A stretch of 64,000 bases of DNA from Bryopsis sp. KO-2023 (Eukaryota > Chlorophyta > Ulvophyceae > Bryopsidales > Bryopsidaceae), in assembly GCA_030272585.1 (NCBI GenBank), contig BSYQ01000006.1, positions 2,443,001 to 2,507,000 on the forward strand. The letters run 5' to 3'. The first letter of the stretch is position 1. Each line of letters opens with the position of its first letter. Position numbers and translations under genes: made by a program. The notes below the pieces were generated by a model that saw only the letters and a program-made list of their open reading frames with translations, did no database searches and was not told the DNA's origin. Positions 47,606 through 55,945 of the stretch are shown here, one piece after another.

Positions 47606-48536
47606 TTCGCCGAAAACCTTCGACGGCCATGGTGGCGAGCGCCATCTTTCAGCAATGTATGCCGAACGCCACAACGGGAGACCACACCCCCTGAGAGTTT
47701 CCTGTCAAGGCTGACTCCCCACCATGACTGAATGTCAGACTGAGGGTAGAGCAAGCCCCACTGAACAGTTATGGGTTGCTGGCATCGAAACTCTCTCGAA
47801 CCACACACAAAGCCTGCGTGCTAGTGTTGTATTGGAACGTTCCTTTGGGATATGACTGACAGTTGCGGTTTGGGGAACAGTTTTCCGCGCTGGGGTTTTC
47901 GTGCTGCCTGGACCTGTGCCATGGTTTGATAGTTAAGAGCGATATCTTGAACAAAAGAGATCTTGGCCTCCCATTTTACGAATTTTGTAGGAAATTCTGG
48001 AAGGGATCGTTTTTCTTAATCGACCGCCACCATTGCTCCGTGTAGATGGCAGGAGGATGGTCATATTCCTCTAACAAACAAAAAATTGGTGAAATCAGTT
48101 AAGTACGGTTTCGTTAGGCGCGTTCTGTGCAAGAGAGAACTTGATGTTTCCACACGAAATTAGTGGTGTGGGCGCTTCCTATTGCCAGATTTTCATGGAG
48201 GTCTGGAATATGGCTAGCAGTTAGTTTCAGTTGGGGGGTCAAAGCATTGTGACTGCTTCCGAGCTTCAGTTACTCGAGTAACACCCAGGTCGACGGGTGG
48301 CTGCCCCACCAAATACAAGCCAGATGATTTGGGCAACTATCTGATCGGAGAAACGAACAACTCAGCAAGGCACAATGACGCCCCAATTGATTCTGAAAAA
48401 ATTTTTAGAATGGGCGTCTTGTTGACGAAATAGGGCAGGAAGTCAAGACGCATTTCAATTTCAAGCGGAGTTTGAGAACCAACAAAGGTTGTACAAAACA
48501 AAAACATTCACCCCCACATTTGAATCAAATCCTTGT
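47606..48536. other. TFB1 promoter and retrotransposon insertion flank
   Basis: 5' flank of TFB1, then sequence up to the retroelement target site. No conserved ORF on either strand. Confidence 0.5.
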
Positions 48537-48540
48537 GAGC

Positions 48541-48753
48541 TGTGAGCGCCAAAGTGGTAGATGACTGAAATGAGGCAGTAGTGGACGAAAGGAAGTGGTG
48601 CTGTGTAACGTGGGGTAGTGCGATAGTGAGGGAATCTTGTGGACAGTTTCGATTAGTCGTGGGAAGGTATAAAGTTCGACAGGGAAACTTGTAAACAAGA
48701 GACAGCGAACGTTTGTTCGCGTTGAGTTAGGTCTGCGCTCGAGTTTTGTTACA
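48541..48753 (+). repeat. 5' long terminal repeat
   Basis: 213 bp, tgtgagcgcc ... gttttgttaca, identical by visual comparison with 53640-53852. It is short for a Ty3/gypsy LTR. It contains a TATAAA at 48668 and a short self-complementary gcgaacg/cgttcgc-like stretch near 48705-48722 (gcgaacgtttgttcgc). Confidence 0.95.
48668..48673 (+). promoter_or_regulatory. TATA box of the LTR promoter
   Basis: TATAAA in the 5' LTR, repeated at 53767 in the 3' LTR. Transcription would be expected to begin some 25-35 bases downstream, leaving a short R-U5. Confidence 0.6.
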
Positions 48754-48765
48754 TGGTTTCGGAGC
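48754..48765 (+). promoter_or_regulatory. Primer-binding site, tRNA-Met-like
   Basis: TGGTTTCGGAGC begins immediately after the LTR. It matches the common initiator-Met PBS TGGTATCAGAGC at 10 of 12 positions. Confidence 0.65.
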
Positions 48766-49068
48766 TATAATCAGTCTATTCAGTTGTTTAAAGTTCGCAC
48801 GCTGGCTCGCTTAGGCGTTGAACTCGAAAAGCTCGACCTCGAACTATCCTTCAGCGATAGTTCGTTTGCAACCGCAAAAGGACAGCGAACCAGCGAGGAC
48901 GCAGATACGCACTCTCACGACTTGGCACAAGGACGTGCTACTTCAGACACGTCGAGTGTGACAGACCTCGGCAAGCAAGCTAAGTGGCGTAACACGCCTT
49001 GGTTTGAAACTGACGAACACCTTTTTTTTCCGGACATATCGCGTCCTAGGAAGGACCGCAGGCACGAC

Positions 49069-49920
49069 ATGGCTGACGTTGAAAAGATACAGAGAGTGAC
49101 GAAATGGACAAGGGAGACGGCAGACTGGCTCGTCCCGTATGCCGAGGTCACAGAGGAAGAGACCACGGAGAGAGCACGTGTCATTCTTAAGCACGTTGCG
49201 CCGACCACACATGAAGGACGCGCAATCTACAAAATGATCACTAATGCGCTGAAGGCTACAGAGTGGTTTATTCAGGACCCAGACAATCCAGAGCGAAGGA
49301 TTCGACTGACTGACGAGGAACGCATAGAGACTGCGTGCTGGGATTCTATCAAGGCGAATCTAAACAATCTCCTTCCAACGGAGAGTATTCTCAGTCCAGA
49401 ACAAAGGATCTTGTCGTTGAAGAAAGAAAAAGGGGAGTCCTTGTTGGCGTTCACGAGCAGATTCAAGACTGTCTGTGACGAATATCCCCATGTGGCTCCA
49501 TCGAGAAAGCTGCAGTTGTTACTAAACAAACTGCCCACGGATGTTCGAAATACATTAGCAGGATATGATATCCTGCAGACGAGTCTCGACCAAGTCATCC
49601 AGGTTGTTCGCAGAAGAACGGATTGGTTACTCGCTGGAAATTTGAGTGATAAAGGAGTCGAGGATGCTATGGAGATCGACGCTCTGGAGTTGAGTAAGGG
49701 AAGTGTTTCGGCTTTGGAAGGAACTTCGTCGCATGTGGATACGCTGAGACGCGTGCCTATTTCCACGCTCAAACACTATGTTGCTGATTTCGCGAAACGA
49801 GATAAACGCTTTCGTTCGTTTTTGACCTATCTCGTGAAAAGCCAAGGTACTGGAGAAGGAGGGGAAAAGGCACGCCCATTCACTCGTCAGCGTTCAAAAG
49901 GAGGTCGTAGTGACAAATAG
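49069..49920 (+). CDS. gag: Retrotransposon Gag-like capsid protein
   Basis: 283 residues from ATG 49069; the same frame is open without an ATG far upstream, from inside the 5' LTR, so a longer product by non-ATG initiation is possible. The middle (KEKGESLLAFTSRFKTVCDE followed by a KLQLLLNKLP stretch) has the helical capsid pattern of Ty3/gypsy Gag. The C terminus is basic (RSKGGRSDK), but no CCHC zinc knuckle is present, so RNA binding may rely on the basic tail. It ends at TAG 49918-49920, after which the same frame continues directly into the protease ORF. Confidence 0.8.
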   Translation: MADVEKIQRVTKWTRETADWLVPYAEVTEEETTERARVILKHVAPTTHEGRAIYKMITNALKATEWFIQDPDNPERRIRLTDEERIETACWDSIKANLNNLLPTESILSPEQRILSLKKEKGESLLAFTSRFKTVCDEYPHVAPSRKLQLLLNKLPTDVRNTLAGYDILQTSLDQVIQVVRRRTDWLLAGNLSDKGVEDAMEIDALELSKGSVSALEGTSSHVDTLRRVPISTLKHYVADFAKRDKRFRSFLTYLVKSQGTGEGGEKARPFTRQRSKGGRSDK

Positions 49921-50868
49921 CCTGGGATATTTCATGTGGATACTGACGACGCCACGAAGGATGACAAAGTTGACGAGTATTTTGAGGACGATATTTTCGC
50001 TGAAGAAGATCCTATGGCAGAGGAAGGTGAAATAGTGAATGTCGCCATCGCTGACGAAATGGACAAGGCAGGCATCAATTTCGCAAGCTCGCTGTTATAC
50101 TGCCCAGTGGTTTTGAATGATCGCGTTACGATGAATGGACTCGTCGACACTGGTGCATCTATATCGATTATCTCCTCCCGCACCTTGAAGCGAGCTGGGT
50201 CTGAGTTGAAAGTTGACATGGCGCGCTCAGCTATACGCTGTTTTAACCAAACCACGTTGCAGGCGAAAGGAGTTGCGGAGATGCACGTGACCCTGGGAAA
50301 GAAAACCATGTTGCATGAATTCATGGTTTGTGATGAGGTTTCGCATGATCTGCTGGTGGGCAACGACTTATTGAAGCGCTTTGAGTGCAGGATTAATCCA
50401 GCGAAAGGTTTAATCGAGATGAGTCGACAAACGGCAGTGCAGTGTTTGGCTGTTCGAGGCGAAAACACATATACCAAAGGCGTTGAGGCAAAGGAGGTTG
50501 CACCCACGACAGTTACGATCCAGGCTACAGAAAGAGGAGTGGTGGAACCAGTGCAGCGAGGCGAGAATGTTTTTATTCCAGTGGGTCGTTCTTTTGTGAT
50601 CGCATCTAAAGCCTCTCGCACTTTCATACTGCCGTTTCGCGCAGACCGCAGTATCCCTGTTTTCGACTCTGGACGCATGCCTATCGGCCTCCTCACATCA
50701 TCGTCGCTATGGGAAGCGGGAAAACCTCTTAAGGTAACGGTTTTCAATGCTTCGAGCAGGGCAGTTCACGTTGGCAGTCGCACTGCTGTGGTTGGATTGT
50801 CGGTGGGTGATTTTCGATTTCAGATTCAATTAGCTCATCAGGACAGTAAACGCATTCGGTGCGTTTAA
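49921..50868 (+). CDS. pro: Retroviral-type aspartic protease ORF
   Basis: 315 codons in the same frame as gag, separated from it only by one TAG. An acidic N-terminal linker precedes the protease: LVDTGASISIIS holds the catalytic DTGA, and a later HDLLVGNDLL corresponds to the conserved flap-distal ILGxDxL motif. There is no early ATG, so expression by stop-codon readthrough from gag is the simplest reading; GTG-like or internal starts are less likely. Ends TAA 50866-50868. The following pol frame is +1 and overlaps this one from 50834. Confidence 0.8.
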   Translation, partial: PGIFHVDTDDATKDDKVDEYFEDDIFAEEDPMAEEGEIVNVAIADEMDKAGINFASSLLYCPVVLNDRVTMNGLVDTGASISIISSRTLKRAGSELKVDMARSAIRCFNQTTLQAKGVAEMHVTLGKKTMLHEFMVCDEVSHDLLVGNDLLKRFECRINPAKGLIEMSRQTAVQCLAVRGENTYTKGVEAKEVAPTTVTIQATERGVVEPVQRGENVFIPVGRSFVIASKASRTFILPFRADRSIPVFDSGRMPIGLLTSSSLWEAGKPLKVTVFNASSRAVHVGSRTAVVGLSVGDFRFQIQLAHQDSKRIRCV

Positions 50869-50902
50869 TGGAGCAATAAATGATGGAAATAAAGACTCAG
50901 AA

Positions 50903-53626
50903 ATGGATGTGAAGAGTTTGTTATTATCGCACATTCAAAAAAAATATGCTGAGCTCTTTTCACAGCCCATCGGGAAATTTAATAAGGAGACAGTTGAGGA
51001 CATGCCTTTTATTTCCTCGGATTCTTTTTCTAACTTTCGCCAAAGAGATTTGACTGGGCGTTTTTTTGAAGTAGTGAAACGTGAAGTGGCAGAATGGGTT
51101 AGCTTGGGGCTGGTAAAGAAGGTATCTTTTACACCTAAGGTGATGACTCCTTTAGTCGTCGTTCCTAAACCCCGCAGTCAAAAACTGCGGGTTTGTTTTG
51201 ATTTCAGGATGCTTAATGCTAGCATTAAGCAAGTTTATTCGCCTCCACTGGATAGAGGGGCTATTTTGAAAAGAATGCAAAAAAAGAAAGTCTTTTCACA
51301 GCTAGATATAGCCTCTGCCTTTATGTGCATTCCTATTTCTGATGGAATAGCCACATACTTTGGTTTTGAGTTTGGAGGTCAAAATTATGTGATGACAAGG
51401 CTAAAAGAGGGCTATCATAATAGCATGCATTACTATATGCGTGCTATGCACTTTACTTTGGCAAAAGTGCGAACCAAGCTACCGCCAGGAGTCGAACTGC
51501 ATGCATATGTTGACGACCTGGCGTTAGCCACTGACGATCTGGCGACGCATCGCGTCGCGCTGGACATTTTACTGGATGAACTCCATAAGGATGGCTGGAG
51601 TCTCCAACTTGAAAAGTGTGAGTTTTTTAGTTCTTCTATCTTTTTTCTTGGCGTGCATGTGAGTTCCACTGGTTTCAAAATGGATCCTCAAACGCTTAAT
51701 AAAATCGAGGATCTTCCTATTCCTCAAAACAAATTTGATTTGCGCGGTTTCTTTGGGTTGATGAATGGGTTAGCGAGTTTTCATCCGTTTTTGCATCGCA
51801 CAGTTGCGCCACTGAAGTGTTTTCGATCGGCTGATCCAGTGGCTTTTCAAACTGATGATTTTCGTTCTTTGTGGCAGTCGTTGGTTTCTTCGTTGACTAA
51901 TAAACTTTGGGGCTTAGATTTTTTTGACCACGCCTCTAAGGAGCCGATGAAAATTTTTCTAGACTCTTCCAGTGTTGGGCATGGGGCTGTTTTACTGCAG
52001 GGCGAACGAATCATTCAGTTTTGGAGTTCGATAAACTCCCGTTCGTGGTCCTCTAGCAATCATGCGGAATTAGATGGTTTTTGCAAAGCAGTGGCTGCTT
52101 TTCAGCCTTTTTTAGTCGACCGTCCTTTTTCGGTTTTCACCGATAATAAAGCTGTTCTTGGGATTTTTAATCCTGAGAATCATTCGCCGTTTGTATTACG
52201 GCGCTTGGATGATATACAATCTTTGTGTATCTGTCCTTTTTCTGTGGAGCACATTGCTGGTGCGCACAATGTCCTGGCAGATGTGTTGTCGCGTTATGAG
52301 TATTTCGCAGGAAAGCGTTCTGCCGCTTCTCATGATGCGGCTGCAGTGGATTTGACTTCGCCTTCTCCTGTTCCTACGCCATGGCTGGCTTCGCTGTTGA
52401 CTGATGCGTATACCGGTCCTGTGTGGCGTTTGCTGACCACTAATGAGGTGGACGGATGGCTGTTGGATACTCGAGTGGAAGAGGTTCGCCCGCAATTTCG
52501 TATTCAGGAGGGTCGTTTGCTCAAATTGTCCAAAGTCGGCACCTGGCGTTTGATGATTCCTAAGCAATACGCCCCTGCTCTGTTAAAGAAAGCACATGAT
52601 GATCTGGGACATAGTAATCGTGCTTTAACTGAGGAACGACTCGCTGCTCGCTATGTTTGGGATGGAATGCATCGCGACATTAAGCAGTATGTCGACTCCT
52701 GTGAAGAGTGCCAGCGTTGTCTCAAAATCGCTCCCACAGCGGAATTGCGACCAATCAAAGAGATGGAGCCTTGGGGACTGGTGGGTTTAGATTTTATTGG
52801 CCCGTTACCCCAAAGTGGTGGCTGTCGGTATATTCTCGTGGCGATCGACTATGCCACGCGATGGCCAGAAGCTAAAGGAGTGGAGCTGGCGGACAGTAAG
52901 ACGATCTGTGCATTTTTGGACACTCTTCGATTTCGTTTTGGAACGCCCAGGCGCATTATTACAGACAATGCGCCAGCATTTGTGAGTGAACAGGTCCAAG
53001 CCTATTTAGGTGACCATGGAATAGGGCGGCTGGAAATTTCAGCTTATTCGCCTAAAACAAATGGGTGTGTCGAGCGAATGAACCAGACGATTATGAATGC
53101 GCTGAAGAAAAGCTGCTTGGGACAAGGGCATGAGTGGGAGAATCATTTGGAACGTGTGCTTTACGGGATACGCACACAGCGCAATGCTACTACGCAGATG
53201 ACTCCTTTCGAAGTCATGTATGGGTTCAAGCCACGGGACTGGATGGATGATGCAGTCACCCAGGAGATTTTGGAACAGCAAGAAAGTACTTCGACAGTTC
53301 TCAGGCTTTCGCGATTGGAAGACAATCGTATACTGGCGAATCAACAAATGACTAAGGCGCTGTCGAAAATGCGGTCGTATTATGATGCTACAAAACGCGG
53401 GTCGCAGAGAAAGGAGTTTCGATTGGGTATGGCTGTTTTACTTAAAAACGAACGAGGTCAAAAGAATAGCAAATTTGCAGGTCGCTGGAAAGGCCCATTT
53501 AAAATAGTCAGTGATTATGGGTCTGGGATTTTTTTATTGGCAACACCTAAAGGTGCACTGCTGAAAGGCTTAGTGCACCATGATCGATTGATTCGATATG
53601 AGAAAAGGGACGAAAAAGGAGTTTAG
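50903..53626 (+). CDS. pol: Reverse transcriptase - RNase H - integrase polyprotein
   Basis: 907 residues from ATG 50903, with the same frame open back to 50834. Reverse transcriptase: LRVCFDFRMLN, FSQLDIASAF and the catalytic YVDDLALAT (the usual Y-x-DD). RNase H: KIFLDSSSVGHGAVL, HAELDGF and TDNKAVLG. Integrase: an HHCC zinc region (HDDLGHSN ... CEECQRC), then the DDE core with LDFIGPLP, ITDNAPAFVSE and NGCVERMN. The C terminus has a GPFKIVSDYG-type end and no chromodomain I can recognise. All catalytic residues looked for are present. Stop TAG 53624-53626 lies 13 bases before the 3' LTR, with only a weak purine tract (53630-53637) between. Confidence 0.92.
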   Translation: MDVKSLLLSHIQKKYAELFSQPIGKFNKETVEDMPFISSDSFSNFRQRDLTGRFFEVVKREVAEWVSLGLVKKVSFTPKVMTPLVVVPKPRSQKLRVCFDFRMLNASIKQVYSPPLDRGAILKRMQKKKVFSQLDIASAFMCIPISDGIATYFGFEFGGQNYVMTRLKEGYHNSMHYYMRAMHFTLAKVRTKLPPGVELHAYVDDLALATDDLATHRVALDILLDELHKDGWSLQLEKCEFFSSSIFFLGVHVSSTGFKMDPQTLNKIEDLPIPQNKFDLRGFFGLMNGLASFHPFLHRTVAPLKCFRSADPVAFQTDDFRSLWQSLVSSLTNKLWGLDFFDHASKEPMKIFLDSSSVGHGAVLLQGERIIQFWSSINSRSWSSSNHAELDGFCKAVAAFQPFLVDRPFSVFTDNKAVLGIFNPENHSPFVLRRLDDIQSLCICPFSVEHIAGAHNVLADVLSRYEYFAGKRSAASHDAAAVDLTSPSPVPTPWLASLLTDAYTGPVWRLLTTNEVDGWLLDTRVEEVRPQFRIQEGRLLKLSKVGTWRLMIPKQYAPALLKKAHDDLGHSNRALTEERLAARYVWDGMHRDIKQYVDSCEECQRCLKIAPTAELRPIKEMEPWGLVGLDFIGPLPQSGGCRYILVAIDYATRWPEAKGVELADSKTICAFLDTLRFRFGTPRRIITDNAPAFVSEQVQAYLGDHGIGRLEISAYSPKTNGCVERMNQTIMNALKKSCLGQGHEWENHLERVLYGIRTQRNATTQMTPFEVMYGFKPRDWMDDAVTQEILEQQESTSTVLRLSRLEDNRILANQQMTKALSKMRSYYDATKRGSQRKEFRLGMAVLLKNERGQKNSKFAGRWKGPFKIVSDYGSGIFLLATPKGALLKGLVHHDRLIRYEKRDEKGV

Positions 53627-53639
53627 CACAAAAGAAGCG

Positions 53640-53852
53640 TGTGAGCGCCAAAGTGGTAGATGACTGAAATGAGGCAGTAGTGGACGAAAGGAAGTGGTGC
53701 TGTGTAACGTGGGGTAGTGCGATAGTGAGGGAATCTTGTGGACAGTTTCGATTAGTCGTGGGAAGGTATAAAGTTCGACAGGGAAACTTGTAAACAAGAG
53801 ACAGCGAACGTTTGTTCGCGTTGAGTTAGGTCTGCGCTCGAGTTTTGTTACA
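53640..53852 (+). repeat. 3' long terminal repeat
   Basis: 213 bp, identical by eye to 48541-48753. It is followed by gagc, the candidate target-site copy. Confidence 0.95.
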
Positions 53853-54169
53853 GAGCACTCCTCACTGAGAAAAAAACAAGGCCCTTGAAAACGCAGCTTG
53901 CTCATGGTCCCAATACATTTTAATTGAAACATTTTTGAACCCCCAGATCTGGAGCAACTTCAAATTAAAACACATCGAGCGGAGATTTGCAGAATATTTG
54001 AGGAAAAGTGGGAAGGCCAGTTTCTTAGAGAAAAAGCATTTATCAAAAATCAGTTCAAAAACAAAAAACAATTCTGTATTTGAACAAATTAAGAAGCAAT
54101 TGAAAAAATCTCGCTTGGTTTGAAATGTTTTTCAAAAAGCTTCGTTTCTGATTGAAACTGTCCTTTTTG

Positions 54170-55750
54170 TGAACGTGTTCGTTGGTAAGCCTGTGGCTAC
54201 CATAACCGTTCGTGATTACGTGAGGAAATTCCGCTATTTGTCCTTGTCTCTCACCACGTCTGATGTTGGGAAATCACGGATAATTATGTCAGGGGCAAAC
54301 ACTAGATGGATAGACAGTGACTGGGTTTCGACTATAACTAGGGAACGTCCTTTTGAAAGAACTGTAACTGTTGTTTTCAACCCTTCCTCGTTGTTTTGCT
54401 GAGTGACTGAGTGCGAACTGAACGAGCAAGTTTAAAGACCGTCAATACACAACATCTGAAGAAGAGTTGGTCCACCGCTTCACAACGGGCCTCTCTGATC
54501 CTATTCGTTTTGAAGTGGTGAAATCCGATCCGGCCATGATGAATGATGCTATTAAGTGTGCGGAGGCTTATGCCATGAGCATGCACAACAAGAGCAATGG
54601 CTCAAAGCTGGTAGCTATCGCTAGCTTGCCGCATTTACAGGCTATTGCGTTCAACTTGATGCGTGAACACGACGAAACGCTCTATGCGGCAAGCTAGCAA
54701 TAGCTACCAGCTTTGAGCCATTGCCCTTGTTGTGCATGCAACACACGGAGGATACGATGAGCGGCTCGTCGTGTTCACGCATCAAGTTGAACGCAATAGC
54801 CTGTAAATGCGGCAAGCTAGCAATAGCTACCAGCTTTGAGCCATTGCCCTTGTTGTGCGTGCAACACGCGGAGCGTTCGGAGAGCGCACCGATGGCAAAC
54901 CGGAACTGCGAACATTCAAAGGGGATCACCACTGTCCTTTCCTGTGGTTGGATCATTTCGAACGAGTGGCGGATTTTTACAAATGGGAAGCCCGAACTAA
55001 GGTCAGCAGAGCTTTGATTGCTCTCGAGGACAATACAAACAAACAACCAAACAATACACAGACCCGGGCGAACACATACGACGAAGACGCGACGGTTGAA
55101 GGAGACTACTGGGCTGGGTTCCGAGACCCGTTCCTCAAACGATTCCAAGGTGCAACATGTCGTGACGACCTTGACGACGCCTTGTTACGAATCAAGCAGA
55201 ACCCACTTGAAACCATAAGAGCCTATGCAGAAAGGTTCCGTCTGTTGATCAAGAAAGTCAACCTGGGAGTTGAGGCTGGCTCACACAGAGGACGCCGAAC
55301 ACATACAAGCGGTCGTGGTTACAGGGGTTATAACAGTAATTACTGGCGCAGTACAAGGAGCATGTGTGTATCGTGTCGGATGAACAGGCGTTCGATGCAT
55401 TGTTGGCCAAGGGCGAACAAATTGAGGCGACTTGTGTGTGACTCTCTTTGACTTCAACAGACTTCATGTCCAAGGAGGTTGATGAAGCAACCATGGGAAT
55501 GGAGCGCTTGGGGTTTGGAAAAAGACGACGAAGAATAAGGGGAACGAGAAAGCGTTTTGGAGTATGGGATGCAACTTCTGGGCATGAAACGCTTGGCATG
55601 AACAGAAACAACGTTGAGGCACGTTTGTTGGACAGTTTGAATTGGAAGGCAAAAAAGAAACCAAGTGAAGGTTGCGGCGGCGAATGCAGAGCCGATTTGA
55701 AGGTTGAAGGTGGTCACTGGCGTGTTGGTTTCAATCCGAAATCTTGGTGA
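54170..55750 (+). pseudogene. Decayed Ty3/gypsy gag fragments
   Basis: Several frame-shifted pieces resemble retroelement Gag but differ from the intact neighbour. One is at about 54470-54600 (LSDPIRFEVVKSDPAM). Another is at 54870-55250 (WLDHFERVADFYKWEARTK, then DPFLKRFQGATC and NPLETIRAYAERFRLLIKKV), a typical capsid pattern. The two pieces may come from different elements and are separated by an inverted repeat. A last open stretch at 55448-55747 is basic and unrecognised. No LTRs were found for this material. Confidence 0.55.
54583..54858. repeat. Large imperfect inverted repeat with an extra partial copy in the loop
   Basis: Left arm 54583-54673 and right arm 54768-54858 are 91 bp each, reverse complements with about two mismatches. 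The 94-bp loop contains a third partial copy (54683-54735) in the orientation of the right arm. The arm begins gcacaacaag and ends gtgaacacgac. Confidence 0.9.
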
Positions 55751-55945
55751 TTCTCCGCCGCCACTGTCCGGATCAGAGCTCCACCGATTGCTTCAACACA
55801 TCCTTACAGCTGCAACTCCCCACCCACAACACCACCAATTGAAAAACTTCAGCTCTAACAACGAATAATAAACAAAATACATAGAAACTGGGAAGCATGG
55901 CACGGAAAACAGGGGCCTTCCAGGCTGCAGCCCCAGCAACGCAAA

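Larger units (their letters stand above)
48541..53852 (+). mobile_element. Complete Ty3/gypsy-type LTR retrotransposon
   Basis: A 5312-bp element bounded by two 213-bp direct repeats that look identical by eye, each starting TG and ending CA. Flanking 4-bp gagc at 48537-48540 and 53853-53856 is a candidate target-site duplication. A primer-binding site follows the 5' LTR. The order capsid, protease, reverse transcriptase, RNase H, integrase is the Ty3/gypsy order. Frames are intact, so the element appears young and possibly active. It lies between TFB1 and decayed retroelement fragments. Codon use and base composition are smoother, without the homopolymers of the host spacers. Confidence 0.95.

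Noticed and set aside
49936..50747. 271-codon antisense ORF across the protease
   Set aside because: Shadow of the retrotransposon frame; no motifs.
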